DNA of 64,000 nucleotides from Lachnospiraceae bacterium NSJ-143 (GCA_022867625.1 JALIFM010000002.1:124001-188000), one strand, 5' to 3'. Positions 44,500 to 54,775 are shown, counted from the stretch's first letter. Notes: generated by a model not told the origin, from the sequence alone. Numbers and translations are program-made.

Positions 44500-46452
44500 A
44501 TGGGACGAGAGGAGTTAAAGCAGGCAAAAGATGAGCTTCAGGATATAAATGAACTGTTAGACAAGTCTGATATTTTGCCAGAAGTACCAGGCAGGATTTT
44601 AGATATTTTAATAACTGTCTTATCGGTTTTTCTGGCTTTATTTCATGTCTATACAGGCTTGACGGGGCTAAAAGAGTTTTATGTACAGCGAGGTGTACAT
44701 TTGTTTTTGGTAATGGTCATAGCAACCCTTATATTGATTAGGGAAGCGGATAAAAGATACAAGATTTTTGGTTATCTGGTTTTGTTGTTTTCAGTTATTG
44801 TTCCATTTGTATATTTTTATGGTGATTTCTCATATTTTCAGGTTAGATTATGGGGAGTTGGTTTTAGGCAGTCAGATATTATAACTGGAATAATCTTGAC
44901 AATCGCTTGCTTTGTCTTGGCCCAGCGGTCAGTTGGATGGGTAATGCCGGTTATTACCGCCATATCAATCATTTATTTATTTATTGGTCCATACTGTCCC
45001 GGAATATTGCAGCACGGTGGATATTCTCTGAAGTTTGTGACAGAATTGTGTTCATGGAGTGAAATTGGTATATTCTCAACTCCGTTAGGTGTAGCGGCAT
45101 CATATTTGTATCTTTTTATACTTTTTGGATGCCTGATTGAGCATATGGGAACAGGTAATACCCTTGTGGAAATTGCAAAATGTATTGCAGGAAGATCAAA
45201 GGGTGGTCCGGCTAAGATAGCTGTTGTGAGCAGTGCGTTAATGGGTTCTATTTCTGGCAGCCCTGTTGCCAATGTGCTTACAACAGGTGCATTTACAATT
45301 CCATTCATGAAAAAACTCGGGTTTGAGCCGGAATATGCTGGTGCAGTTGAAGCGGTCGCGTCAACAGGTGGGATGATTCTTCCTCCGGTTATGGGTGTGC
45401 TGGCGTTTGCTATGGTTGATTATGCTGGTATTCCATATTCAAAAATAATACTTTCTGCCTTAATACCGGCTTTGATGTATTATATAGCGGCTTATTTTAC
45501 GGTTCATTTACATTCTTTAAAACTTAATATGCAGCCTATGGATAAAAGTGAGATTACGCCGTTTAGACAGATTATACATGAAAACTGGCTTACAATTCTT
45601 CCAGTGTTTATTCTTGCTGTGCCCTTATGTATGGGATATACACCGCTTGTTACAGTGAGTTGGGCAACAATATCGCTTATTCCTATAAGCTATTTAGGGC
45701 CGAAAGAAAGAAGGCTTTCGCCAACTCAGCTTATTAAATGCTTTGTTAAATCTGCCAGAAATGTACGTATTATCACTTTACCATGTGCTGTGGCAGGAAT
45801 TATTTCAGGGGCGCTATCTGTCACAGGAGTTGGAGTAAGGCTTTCAAGTATATTATTAGAAGTAGCTAATGGTAATCTTGCAGTACTGCTGCTTCTGGTA
45901 GCAGTGATAACTATAGTTATGGGCTGCGGCTTGCCATCGCTTTTGGCATATATAATCCAGTTGCCAGTAACTATTCCGGCTATGATTTCAATGGGTGTTC
46001 CAATAATAGGAGCGCATTTATTTGTTGTTTATTTTGCTACATTGGCTTTTATAACTCCTCCTGTAGGAATGTCATTGTATGCGGCAGCAGGTCTTGCTAA
46101 TTCATCTTTTATGAAAACTGGATGGCAGGCAATAAAAATAGGAGCAGCAGGGTTTATGGCACCATTTGTGTTTGTTTTTTGCCCATCACTTCTGCTTTTG
46201 GAATTTAACTTTGGTATTTTGATTGACTGTGCTTTTGCAATAATCAGTGTGTTTGTATTGTCAGCCGCTGTTGAGGGGTACTGGGTTAAAAATATGAATT
46301 TTGCTTTAAGGATAATATTGTTTCTTTGTTCAATTGGGTTATTTGCTACGAGCAGAAGTATTGGAATAGTTTCATTGGCAGTTGTAGTGTGCGTATATGT
46401 CTATCTGAAAAGGAATATGAAATCAGTTTCAAAATTTTTAAACATACAGTAA
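44500..46452 (+). CDS. TRAP transporter, fused DctQM-type permease (TAXI-type)
   Basis: A 650-residue membrane protein with about 16-18 hydrophobic spans. The first ~200 residues are the small permease-like part, the rest the large permease (VGFRQSDIITGIILTIACF, ALMGSISGSPVANVLTTGAF, GCGLPSLLAYIIQLPVT, FVVYFATLAFITPPVGMSL). In TAXI-TRAP systems the two permeases are commonly fused. They use ion gradients to bring in organic acids. ATG 44500 is set by GGAAGGAGA 8 nt upstream. The binding protein follows 39 bases after the stop. Confidence 0.93.
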   Translation: MGREELKQAKDELQDINELLDKSDILPEVPGRILDILITVLSVFLALFHVYTGLTGLKEFYVQRGVHLFLVMVIATLILIREADKRYKIFGYLVLLFSVIVPFVYFYGDFSYFQVRLWGVGFRQSDIITGIILTIACFVLAQRSVGWVMPVITAISIIYLFIGPYCPGILQHGGYSLKFVTELCSWSEIGIFSTPLGVAASYLYLFILFGCLIEHMGTGNTLVEIAKCIAGRSKGGPAKIAVVSSALMGSISGSPVANVLTTGAFTIPFMKKLGFEPEYAGAVEAVASTGGMILPPVMGVLAFAMVDYAGIPYSKIILSALIPALMYYIAAYFTVHLHSLKLNMQPMDKSEITPFRQIIHENWLTILPVFILAVPLCMGYTPLVTVSWATISLIPISYLGPKERRLSPTQLIKCFVKSARNVRIITLPCAVAGIISGALSVTGVGVRLSSILLEVANGNLAVLLLLVAVITIVMGCGLPSLLAYIIQLPVTIPAMISMGVPIIGAHLFVVYFATLAFITPPVGMSLYAAAGLANSSFMKTGWQAIKIGAAGFMAPFVFVFCPSLLLLEFNFGILIDCAFAIISVFVLSAAVEGYWVKNMNFALRIILFLCSIGLFATSRSIGIVSLAVVVCVYVYLKRNMKSVSKFLNIQ

Positions 46453-46491
46453 TCACAGGGGTTTATTATTTTAATTATGGAGGGATTCAGT

Positions 46492-47496
46492 ATGAAAAAG
46501 AGATTATTGGCAATAGCTGTCAGCGCTTTGTTTTGTTTTTCTTTCGCTGCCTGCGGCAGTACGTCATCTGAAACATCAGAAACTGCGGCATCAGCAGATA
46601 GTGGGAAAGCCGGAAAGGAAATAAAGGTTAAAATAGCTACTAACCAGCCGGGCCAGAGCTGGATGCTTTTGGGCAGTACGTTATCAGAATATTTAAAAGG
46701 AACAATGACACTTTCAGTTGAGCCGGGTTCTACCTACGGAAATATTTTGACTACAAACAGTAATGAAACACAGTTTGGTGTTACAGCACAGACTTCTCTT
46801 GGAAGCGCAATGAAAGGAATCAGATATTATGAATCGGCAGGACCTCAGGAAAATGTACGTTTTGTAGCCAGTATTTACAGACATTATTTACGTGGGCTTA
46901 CTACAAATCCCGATATTAAAACGTGGGACGATTTAAAGGGAAAATCAGTTTGCTTCGGACCAGCAGGAGGAGAATCATTTGACTACAATCCACTCATACT
47001 AAGCTATTATGGCTTAAACGAGGGTGATTACGAAGTTAAAGTAATGCCGTTTGCTGACGCTATAGATGCTATGAAAAATGGACAGTTAGATGCCATATTG
47101 AATTGCTCTCCTACACCTTATGCAATATTTGATGACCTTGCCATATCTGATTCAAACGCACACATGATTCAGTTGAGCAAAGAAGCTGCTGAAAAACTGG
47201 CAAGTGAATGGGAAGGATTTGATTATGTTGAGTTTGATTTTGATGACGCATGGTCATATGAGAAACCGTTTTATTCTCCTTATCAGCAGATAACAGTTAT
47301 TGCAAATAAGGATACTCCTGACGAAGTGGTTTATGAATTTTTAAAGTGTATGTATGACCGCTATGATGACCTCTGTACAGTTTTGCCAACTATGGCACAG
47401 ATTGGCGGGCCTGAAGGCTATGCTGATAATCCGGCGAATGTACCTGTTCATCCCGGTGCAGAAAAGTTTTATAAAGAAGTCGGAATAATGGAATAA
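46492..47496 (+). CDS. TAXI-family TRAP solute-binding lipoprotein
   Basis: A 334-residue extracytoplasmic receptor. Lipobox FSFAAC then a Ser/Thr linker. The body has IATNQPGQSWMLLGSTLSEYL, VEPGSTYGNILTTNSNETQFG, WDDLKGKSVCFGPAGGES and ATMAQIGGPEGYADNPANVPVHPGAEKFY, characteristic of the TAXI family. GGAGGG is 7 nt before ATG 46492. It delivers the substrate to the upstream permease. The ligand is likely an acid processed by the downstream enzyme. Confidence 0.93.
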   Translation: MKKRLLAIAVSALFCFSFAACGSTSSETSETAASADSGKAGKEIKVKIATNQPGQSWMLLGSTLSEYLKGTMTLSVEPGSTYGNILTTNSNETQFGVTAQTSLGSAMKGIRYYESAGPQENVRFVASIYRHYLRGLTTNPDIKTWDDLKGKSVCFGPAGGESFDYNPLILSYYGLNEGDYEVKVMPFADAIDAMKNGQLDAILNCSPTPYAIFDDLAISDSNAHMIQLSKEAAEKLASEWEGFDYVEFDFDDAWSYEKPFYSPYQQITVIANKDTPDEVVYEFLKCMYDRYDDLCTVLPTMAQIGGPEGYADNPANVPVHPGAEKFYKEVGIME

Positions 47497-47526
47497 ATTT
47501 GCAGTATAGATTTTTGGAGGTATTTT

Positions 47527-48621
47527 ATGAAGATTACGGACATAAAGGTTTATGCTTTAAAGCCATTTGGAGCTATTAAAAACAACAACAAATGGCCTGT
47601 AAAACAAAATGTATTCAGTTTTATAAAAGTTATGACAGACGACGGCATTGATGGTATTGGTATTTCCAGTCTGACCGGCGGAAATCCCTTAAATCTTGAG
47701 AGTGCTTTGGAGAATATAAAAAAGAGTATAGTTGGAAGTGACCCATTTGACAGAGAGAAGATATACTATGAATTAAATTTTACAGGCTCATTTTTCAAAA
47801 TTAACAGATTTTTTAACAGCGCAATAGACTGTGCTTTATGGGATATTTGCGGAAAAGCTTTAAATAAACCGGTTTATAAGCTTTTAGGCGGTTACAGAGA
47901 CCGTATGAGAGCTTATGCAAGCACTCTGGCATACCCGACAATAGACGAGTATATAAAACATTCAAAAACATGGGTGAACGATGGATTTACTGCAATTAAG
48001 CTACATGGTTTTGGTGATGCCAAAAAAGATATTGAACTCTGTGAGGCTATGAGACAGGCATTCCCCAAAACGGATTTAATGCTTGACTCTCTGTGTGCAT
48101 ACACACGCAAAGAAGCTCTGGAGGTAGGAAGGGCTCTCGATAAATTGAGTTTTTATTGGTATGAGGACCCTATACGTGAAGAAGATATTGAGGGCTGGAA
48201 AAATCTCAGGAAAAAAATTGATACTCAGTTAGCAGGTACTGAATTGAACCAGATTGGTTTTTTGGATTACAGACATTACATAGAAAGTGGAGCATGTGAT
48301 ATAATAAGGACGTTTGGTGATTTTATAGGTGGAATTACACCTATGATAAAAACAGCACATCTTTGTGAGGCAAACCATATGAATATTGAACCGCATAGTT
48401 TTGGACCTGCAATTGTGCAGGCAATGCATTTTCATATAATGCTGGCCGTAAAAAACTGTGAGTTCTTTGAATCGCCAGTTCCTGAAGGAATATTTGATGC
48501 AGGAATGAAAGATGTAATCAGAGTCAATAAAGACGGTATGGTTGATGCACCTGGAAAGCCGGGTATTGGCTATGATGTCAATTGGGATTACATTGATAAC
48601 GAGGCAGAAAGAGTATTCTAA
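47527..48621 (+). CDS. Mandelate racemase / muconate lactonizing enzyme family dehydratase
   Basis: A 364-residue enolase-superfamily enzyme. The N-terminal cap is MKITDIKVYALKPFG. Barrel motifs include TAIKLHGFG (Lys-x-His in the position of the usual KxK), metal ligand MLDSLCAYTRKEA, YWYEDPI, GTELNQI, and IIRTFGDFIGG with EPHSFG, giving a His-Asp acid-base pair. The KxH/His pattern is that of sugar-acid dehydratases rather than racemases. It closes the LacI-TRAP locus 31 bases after the binding protein. Predicted step: dehydration of the imported sugar acid; the substrate is not identifiable. Confidence 0.88.
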   Translation: MKITDIKVYALKPFGAIKNNNKWPVKQNVFSFIKVMTDDGIDGIGISSLTGGNPLNLESALENIKKSIVGSDPFDREKIYYELNFTGSFFKINRFFNSAIDCALWDICGKALNKPVYKLLGGYRDRMRAYASTLAYPTIDEYIKHSKTWVNDGFTAIKLHGFGDAKKDIELCEAMRQAFPKTDLMLDSLCAYTRKEALEVGRALDKLSFYWYEDPIREEDIEGWKNLRKKIDTQLAGTELNQIGFLDYRHYIESGACDIIRTFGDFIGGITPMIKTAHLCEANHMNIEPHSFGPAIVQAMHFHIMLAVKNCEFFESPVPEGIFDAGMKDVIRVNKDGMVDAPGKPGIGYDVNWDYIDNEAERVF

Positions 48622-48657
48622 GTGAATCTGTGCTGGTAACTCTGTAAAGAAAAACCA

Positions 48658-48832
48658 TGCCGTCCTGTGGCCAAATCAACTTAAAAAGGGTTTTAACATA
48701 ACTTACATGAAAAAACAAGGATTTTAACGCTTAAAAGGCGGTTTTTGACCATAATTTTGTCTCGTTTTAACAGATGCCAAGAAGAAACTAAGAAACGTAA
48801 GCGGCATGACCGAAAGGTCATGCCGCTTTTTT
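48658..48832 (+). ncRNA. Candidate small RNA with strong GNRA-capped terminator
   Basis: About 140 bases end in a perfect 13-bp stem AAGCGGCATGACC (48799-48811), loop GAAA, GGTCATGCCGCTT (48816-48828), and T's. Upstream hairpins include TTAAAA-aggg-TTTTAA (about 48681-48696) and TTTTAA-cgc-TTAAAA (about 48722-48736), and GGCCAAA can pair with TTTTGACC. The element begins 37 bases after the enolase-superfamily stop. It could be a processed 3' UTR. No known family recognised. Confidence 0.4.
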
Positions 48833-49052
48833 ACATAGGATACCATGATTTTACTGCATGTACATATTATCCGCTAAATGTTGGATTTGCAGTTAAAACG
48901 GCTGAATATGGCACTGCAGTTTCCAATTTGTTTAATATTAAGTATTTTACACTCACAGTATCCAAAACTTTTCATATGCTGTTATAGAGAAGATGTCTAT
49001 TTATTTGGCATGCTGTCAATGACAGTATATTGCTATGAAAGGTGGAATTTCA

Positions 49053-52000
49053 ATGGCTACTGTATCAGGCCGTATAATATTTGACAGGGACCGGAGTGTT
49101 TCAGTTTCTGGAAGTGACTCGGGCATTGCAAATATACCGGTGGTGCTTCAAAATATCAATACAAGTGAAAGGCTTACAGTTTTGACTGACTCTAATGGTA
49201 ATTTTTCTTTTATTAATGTGGAAAACGGGGATTACAGGATTGTTGAGTCTTATGGAGCGGCAGGAGGTGTTCCAACGCCAGGTGATTTCTTACAAGCAGT
49301 ACCGGGAAGTGTCCCTGTAGGTATTAACCCGCCTGTTACAGCTGCTGTAAATCCGCCTCCGGGCTCTACTAACCTGGACTCACTTACACCGGACACACTG
49401 TTTATAACTGTAACAGGTGACAATCTTAGTAATTTAAATTTTTTCAACGGGCCAGTTATTTATACGCCGATTGAAACAATTTTAGATACCTGTGCGGTTA
49501 TTTCCGGAGATAACTTGATTGAAGCGGCTGATAATGGAACATTTGGAACGTTCCCTCCTGGGACTTTGCCGAACACAGGAGTGCCTGAAGAACCATATCC
49601 CGGGGTTACGCCAGATTTTATTTATGTCCTGCCAAACCCTAATACCTATACTCCATTTGGCGGTGAATATACAGTACAGAATATAATGAATGATGCTCTG
49701 AGTGAAGTGATTGGAGCATGGTGGCGTATTGCGGACCATTCTGAAGGCAATGAAACAGGCCGTATGATGGTAGTTAATGGAGCAAACCCGGGAGCTGTAT
49801 TTTTCAGAGCCACGGTTGCTGTCAAGCCGAATACAAACTATCTGTTTACATCATGGATTCTTAACCTGTTTAAAGTAACGGGATATCCTAATCCTGAGCT
49901 GGGTGTGCGTATTACAGGGTGTAATGGAGAATTGCTTTATAACGATACTCTTGGCAAACTGATTCCTCCAAATCTGAATGCACCGGAGTGGAAGCAGATT
50001 GGCAGCGTTATTAATTCCCGTGACAACACATGCCTGACTGTAGAATTTCTCAGTGAAGGCCCGGAAGTGATTGGAAATGATTATGCTATTGATGATATTT
50101 CTTTCAATGAGATAGAGATTCCGATATTTACACCGGTTAAAACAGTAAATCGCCAATCAGTTTTTGTAGGTGAGACTGTTGAGTTTACTGTAACTCTTAC
50201 AAATACCTGTCAGAGCAGTTTAACTAACTTGTTTTTTCAGGATATTATCCCAAAAGGCCTGTCTTTTGTTGCCGGTTCGGTAACAATTAATGGGGTTTTA
50301 AATCCTGAAGCTAATCCGAATATTGGTTTTATACTGCCGGATATAACTGGCAGCAGCACAGTAACGGTGTCATTTGAAGCCAAAGCTGATACTGTACCTG
50401 TGCCAAATCCTGTTTTAAATCAGGCATCAATCAGTTATGACTATACGCCGGTTGAAGGCGGCATACCAGGCAGATATTTTGTAACCTCAAATGAAGTGCC
50501 TGTAGAGGTGTCTGCGGAGGCTGATATTTCTGTTTTTAAAACGGCAAGTCCGGGCACGGTGGAGCCGGGTGGTATTTTGACATACACAATTAATGTTTCC
50601 AACAGGGGTCCGTCACCGGCGGAAAATGTTATTCTGCTGGACAGTATTCCTGCCGCCATTTCAGGAGCAGAAGTTTCTATAGACGGCGGAGCCACATTTT
50701 TTATGTGGACCGGTTCATATAATCTGGGGTTATTGCAAAACGGTGAAATGCGTACGATTATTATCCGTGGTACGGTAAATCTATCCGCAACAGGGAGCAT
50801 TTCAAATACCGCTGTTGTGGAAAGCACAACTCCGGACCCTGATTTGACAAACAATTCCAGCACAGCAGTTACATCTGTTACTGAGCAGGCAGATATATCG
50901 GTGTTTAAACTTGGGTATCCAAATCCGGTTTTGCAAGGAGAAATACTGACATATACGCTGACTGTTTCAAACGCAGGACCTGCTGCGGCAGTAAACACTG
51001 TATTAACTGACTCTGTTCCGGACAGCCTGACGAATGTTGAGTATTCCACTGACAATGGCGCATCATTTCAGCCATGGTCCGGAACGCTTGCGCTTGGAAC
51101 ACTGGAGCCTGGATTTGCATTGACAATATTAATCCGTGGTGTGGTGAAACCGTCTGCAGCAGGAATTATAAGAAACACTGCAACTGTTGACAGCTCCACA
51201 CCTGACCCTAACCTATCCAATAATAGCTCAACTTATGATACAGCGGTAACACAGAGCGCTGACTTATCTGTCACAAAGGTTGGTAGCCCATCTCCTGTAG
51301 CTGCAGGAGGTCAGCTGACTTATACTGTAACAATTACAAATATGGGGCCTGGAGATGCTCAAGGTGTAACACTAACAGATAACATTCCACCACAGGTTGA
51401 AAATCCAGAATACTCTCTGGACGGCGGTATTACATTTCAGCCATGGTCAGGTTCTGCTTTGCTTGGCACACTGGCATACAATACATCGCGAACTGTTCTA
51501 ATTCGTGGTGTTGTCAATGCAACTGCAACTGGCATAATTACTAACACAGTGTTTGTCAGCAGTCCTACACCGGACCCTAATCCGGAAAATAATCAGTACA
51601 CGGAAATTACTCCTGTAAATACTTCAGCAGATTTATCTGTCACAAAGACCGGAAGCCCAAACCCGGCTATTCCGGGGCAATACCTGATTTATACTGTAAC
51701 TGTCAGAAATTCAGGTCCAAATCCTGCAGTAAACACAATACTCACAGATATGATTCCATCTGATTTATCAGATGTGCAATTTTCTGTTGATAACGGAGCA
51801 TCATGGGTTGTCTGGACAGGAACGTACAGCTTGGGAACATTAAACCCTGATATAACTGAGACCATGCTCATTAGAGGAATTGTCAGCCTTTCAGCTTCCG
51901 GCATTATTACCAACACAGCGGTAGTTACAAGCGAGACGCCTGACCCAAACCCAAACAACAATCAGGACACTGCTTTTATTCCTGTAAATGAATCGGCGGA

Positions 52001-54215
52001 TTTATCTGTTGCCAAAACCGTATCCCCATCAACTGTAACAGCAGGCGGGCAAATCACTTATACAATAACTATTTCAAACGCAGGCCCAAGTTTGGCACAA
52101 AACGTGGTTCTTTCTGACACCGTGCCGGCGGAAATAATTAATCCTGAATTTGCAGTGCAGGGAGGTACGAATTTTGTTCCGTGGTCCAGCCCGTACAGCG
52201 TAGGAAATCTGGCGGCAGGGCAAATATTTATTGTAACAATACGTGGTATGGTAAACCCGTCTATTCAAAATGGGGCTATCTCCAACACAGCAGTTGTAAG
52301 CAGTTCAACTCCAGACCCTGAACCGGATAACAATACCGATACAGTCGAAACTCCCGTAACAGTATCAGCTGATGTTTCTGTATTTAAAAGAGCCGATTTA
52401 AGCACAGCTGTTCCAGGAGAGAGTTTCAGCTATACAATAACCGTTTCAAACGCCGGTCCTTCCGATGCTCAAAATGTGAATCTAATTGACGCTGTACCGT
52501 TTATACTGCAAAATCCGCTGGTTTCTCTGGATAACGGAGCGACATATTTTACCTGGAGCAGTCCGCTTGTGCTTGGCACAATAGCTGCTCAAACTAGCAG
52601 GACTATTTTTCTGCGCGGAACACTAAGCCGGACAGCAGCTGGTGAAATTGTTAACACCGCTGTTGTGGACAGCACAACCCCAGACCCCAACATGGATAAT
52701 AACTTATCAACTGATACAACGCCTATAAGCCAGTCAGCGGATTTATCCATTGTAAAGACAGCCAGTCCGAACCCGGTTTTTGCCGGAGGTCAAATACTGT
52801 ATACACTTATTGTCACTAACGGAGGACCAAGCACGGCGGATAATGTGGTTCTTACCGATATACTTCCAATGGGATTAAATGATGCTGAGATATCCGCAGA
52901 CAACGGAAATGTCTGGTTGCCGTTTAATGGGGAATATCAGATAGGGAACATGGCCGCCGGCATATATATTCGTTTGTTAATCCGGGCATCTGTTTCAGCA
53001 AATGCTGAGGGAATATTGAGCAATACGGCTGTTGTAAGCAGCACAACTTCTGACCCAAATCAGGATAACAACTCTGACACTGTCAAAACTCCGGTATTTC
53101 CTTCAGCGGACATTTCAATTACAAAGAGCTCGTCGCCAAATCCGGTAGAAATTGGCAGTATATTGACATACAGGCTGACTGTTTCAAACGCCGGGCCTTC
53201 AAACGCAGTTAATGTAGCGGTTCAGGATAGAATTTCATCTGAACTAACCAACGTGGAATTTTCTACAGACGAAGGCAGCTCATGGCAGACATGGCCTAAT
53301 TCATATTTGATTGGCAGTTTGGCTGCCGGTACAGCTTTTACACTTTTAATAAGGGGAACTGTTGTTAAGGGAAGCGGCACAGCAATAACAAATTTTGCTG
53401 TTGTAACAAGTGATACTCCTGACCCGGATTTATCTAATAATACGGACGAAAGCATCACCGACATTATTGACAGCATTTCCGCTGATATTTCTGTCACAAA
53501 ATCGGCAGACCCGTCCACAGCAGTCATCGGTGATTTTATTACGTACAAAATAACTGTAACCAACTATGGTCCGAATACGGCAGAAAATACAGTGTTATAT
53601 GATGAGCTGTCTGAAAGTTTGTCAGATGCTGAATTTTCGGTTGACGGTGGAGCTGCATGGAACAGATGGGCGAATTCTTATTCAATTGGTGAACTTGCTC
53701 CGGGAGGAAATGTGACAGTCCTTATACGTGCTGTTGTACTGTCAGATGAATGCGGCAGGATATGCAATACCGCTTCTGTCACAAGCTCCACACCGGATAT
53801 AAATTTGGATAATAACTCCTATTGCCTTTCGACACCGGTACAAAGAGGAGCCGATTTATCAATTACAAAAACGGCCTGCCTCAGCCGTACAGACTGTAGC
53901 TTATGTATTAACTATACACTTGTTGTATGCAATTGCGGGCCGGAAAAAGCCAGACATATTGTTATTACAGATAAATTGCCGGCTGAAGTATGTAATCCGG
54001 TCTATTCTGTGGATAATGGAAACACGTGGTGCCCATGGAGTGGCAGGTTTACAGTACTTGAATTGGAAGTTGATGAATGTATATGTATATTGATACAAGG
54101 ACGGATTAATCCATGCGCGACAGGCAGTATTGATAATACAGCAAAGGTTGTTTCGGCAACACCAGACCCGAATTTGTGCAATAACAGGGATAGTGTACGG
54201 GTTAAATTAAAGTAA
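49053..54215 (+). CDS. Giant DUF11-repeat protein (1720 aa)
   Basis: No signal peptide or sorting signal. Residues 2-140 hold an SdrD-B/carboxypeptidase-regulatory-like domain (SGRIIFDRDRSVSVSG, NIPVVLQNI, SFINVENGDYRIVESYG). Residues ~150-360 form a jelly-roll-like domain (LFTSWILNLF, VGNDYAIDDISFNEI). A divergent DUF11-like module follows, then ten tandem DUF11 repeats of ~123 residues (370-bp period, from 50520), each opening ADxSVxK and ending TPDPNxxNN. The last repeat alone is Cys-rich (CLSRTDCSLCINYTLVVCNC). This suits a long fibre, possibly on the cell or spore surface. The ATG at 49053 is set by AGGTGG; one at 49035 lacks a site. Confidence 0.92.
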   Translation: MATVSGRIIFDRDRSVSVSGSDSGIANIPVVLQNINTSERLTVLTDSNGNFSFINVENGDYRIVESYGAAGGVPTPGDFLQAVPGSVPVGINPPVTAAVNPPPGSTNLDSLTPDTLFITVTGDNLSNLNFFNGPVIYTPIETILDTCAVISGDNLIEAADNGTFGTFPPGTLPNTGVPEEPYPGVTPDFIYVLPNPNTYTPFGGEYTVQNIMNDALSEVIGAWWRIADHSEGNETGRMMVVNGANPGAVFFRATVAVKPNTNYLFTSWILNLFKVTGYPNPELGVRITGCNGELLYNDTLGKLIPPNLNAPEWKQIGSVINSRDNTCLTVEFLSEGPEVIGNDYAIDDISFNEIEIPIFTPVKTVNRQSVFVGETVEFTVTLTNTCQSSLTNLFFQDIIPKGLSFVAGSVTINGVLNPEANPNIGFILPDITGSSTVTVSFEAKADTVPVPNPVLNQASISYDYTPVEGGIPGRYFVTSNEVPVEVSAEADISVFKTASPGTVEPGGILTYTINVSNRGPSPAENVILLDSIPAAISGAEVSIDGGATFFMWTGSYNLGLLQNGEMRTIIIRGTVNLSATGSISNTAVVESTTPDPDLTNNSSTAVTSVTEQADISVFKLGYPNPVLQGEILTYTLTVSNAGPAAAVNTVLTDSVPDSLTNVEYSTDNGASFQPWSGTLALGTLEPGFALTILIRGVVKPSAAGIIRNTATVDSSTPDPNLSNNSSTYDTAVTQSADLSVTKVGSPSPVAAGGQLTYTVTITNMGPGDAQGVTLTDNIPPQVENPEYSLDGGITFQPWSGSALLGTLAYNTSRTVLIRGVVNATATGIITNTVFVSSPTPDPNPENNQYTEITPVNTSADLSVTKTGSPNPAIPGQYLIYTVTVRNSGPNPAVNTILTDMIPSDLSDVQFSVDNGASWVVWTGTYSLGTLNPDITETMLIRGIVSLSASGIITNTAVVTSETPDPNPNNNQDTAFIPVNESADLSVAKTVSPSTVTAGGQITYTITISNAGPSLAQNVVLSDTVPAEIINPEFAVQGGTNFVPWSSPYSVGNLAAGQIFIVTIRGMVNPSIQNGAISNTAVVSSSTPDPEPDNNTDTVETPVTVSADVSVFKRADLSTAVPGESFSYTITVSNAGPSDAQNVNLIDAVPFILQNPLVSLDNGATYFTWSSPLVLGTIAAQTSRTIFLRGTLSRTAAGEIVNTAVVDSTTPDPNMDNNLSTDTTPISQSADLSIVKTASPNPVFAGGQILYTLIVTNGGPSTADNVVLTDILPMGLNDAEISADNGNVWLPFNGEYQIGNMAAGIYIRLLIRASVSANAEGILSNTAVVSSTTSDPNQDNNSDTVKTPVFPSADISITKSSSPNPVEIGSILTYRLTVSNAGPSNAVNVAVQDRISSELTNVEFSTDEGSSWQTWPNSYLIGSLAAGTAFTLLIRGTVVKGSGTAITNFAVVTSDTPDPDLSNNTDESITDIIDSISADISVTKSADPSTAVIGDFITYKITVTNYGPNTAENTVLYDELSESLSDAEFSVDGGAAWNRWANSYSIGELAPGGNVTVLIRAVVLSDECGRICNTASVTSSTPDINLDNNSYCLSTPVQRGADLSITKTACLSRTDCSLCINYTLVVCNCGPEKARHIVITDKLPAEVCNPVYSVDNGNTWCPWSGRFTVLELEVDECICILIQGRINPCATGSIDNTAKVVSATPDPNLCNNRDSVRVKLK
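50520..54215 (+). repeat. Ten tandem 370-bp DUF11-coding repeats
   Basis: The repeat opening (codons for AD-[IVL]-S-[VI]) recurs every ~370 bases from 50520 to 53850. DNA copies have diverged a great deal while protein motifs stay, so the array is old rather than recently amplified. Confidence 0.85.
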
Positions 54216-54733
54216 GATGTTTTTGAAATTTGGATTTTTCCAAGCTCACTTTGTTATAACAGTATTTACAGACAAATAACTTGTTTTACTGATTTAATTA
54301 TATATTATTAGAAATAAAACAGGTATAAAGGCCGAAAACTGCACAGACGAAAACTTCCATAGGATTTCAGCCTTTTATAGTCATAATAAAATACAGGTTT
54401 TGCGAGGAAAGCAAATTTTTTACCCCGCCATTAGCGGTGGGGTGATACATAAATTTTTCAGGCTTTCAGGCTTTAACTGAAAAATACAATATAAATTGGC
54501 TGGTAAATGATGCCGGTTGAAATAATGGGTGTTAGTGAGCAATTGGGTATAGGGTTATAATTGCTGATTTTCCATTTGACCAGATGCTTTTTGCAAAGGC
54601 GTTTAGTAATTTAATAATCAATGCCTTTGTGCCTATGCCGATTCTGCCTTTGGCGCTTATAAACTCAGACTGACTTTTGACTGCCACAAAAAAGTCATTC
54701 CGCCCAAATAGATATATCAAAACAATATATTGA
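54216..54733. other. Gap after the DUF11 gene
   Basis: It contains AAAGGCCGAAA..TTTCAGCCTTT (about 54327-54385) that may end transcription, and a hairpin CCCCGCC-atta-GCGGTGGGG (54422-54441). A short plus-strand frame (near 54560-54660) reads DQMLFAKAFSNLIINAFVP, resembling the N-box region of a histidine kinase with no other domains. Probable debris. Confidence 0.4.
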
Positions 54734-54775
54734 ACAGTCCGGACAGACATAAAGTATGTATGGACTGTTTTTTAT
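54734..54775 (+). terminator. Terminator before second kinase operon
   Basis: ACAGTCC (54734-54740) pairs with GGACTGT (54762-54768), with ACATA/TATGT inside, then TTTTTT. Confidence 0.7.

Noticed and set aside
50520-54215. Repetitive DNA as mobile or CRISPR sequence
   Set aside because: The 370-bp period codes for DUF11 domains and keeps one frame.
54422-54441. IS200/IS605-type transposon end
   Set aside because: A CCCCGCC..GGTGGGG hairpin is suggestive, but there is no transposase gene or matching second end.
54532-54750. Minus-strand 72-codon gene
   Set aside because: No family match or ribosome site; the plus strand better resembles a fragment of a kinase N-box, itself too short to call firmly.
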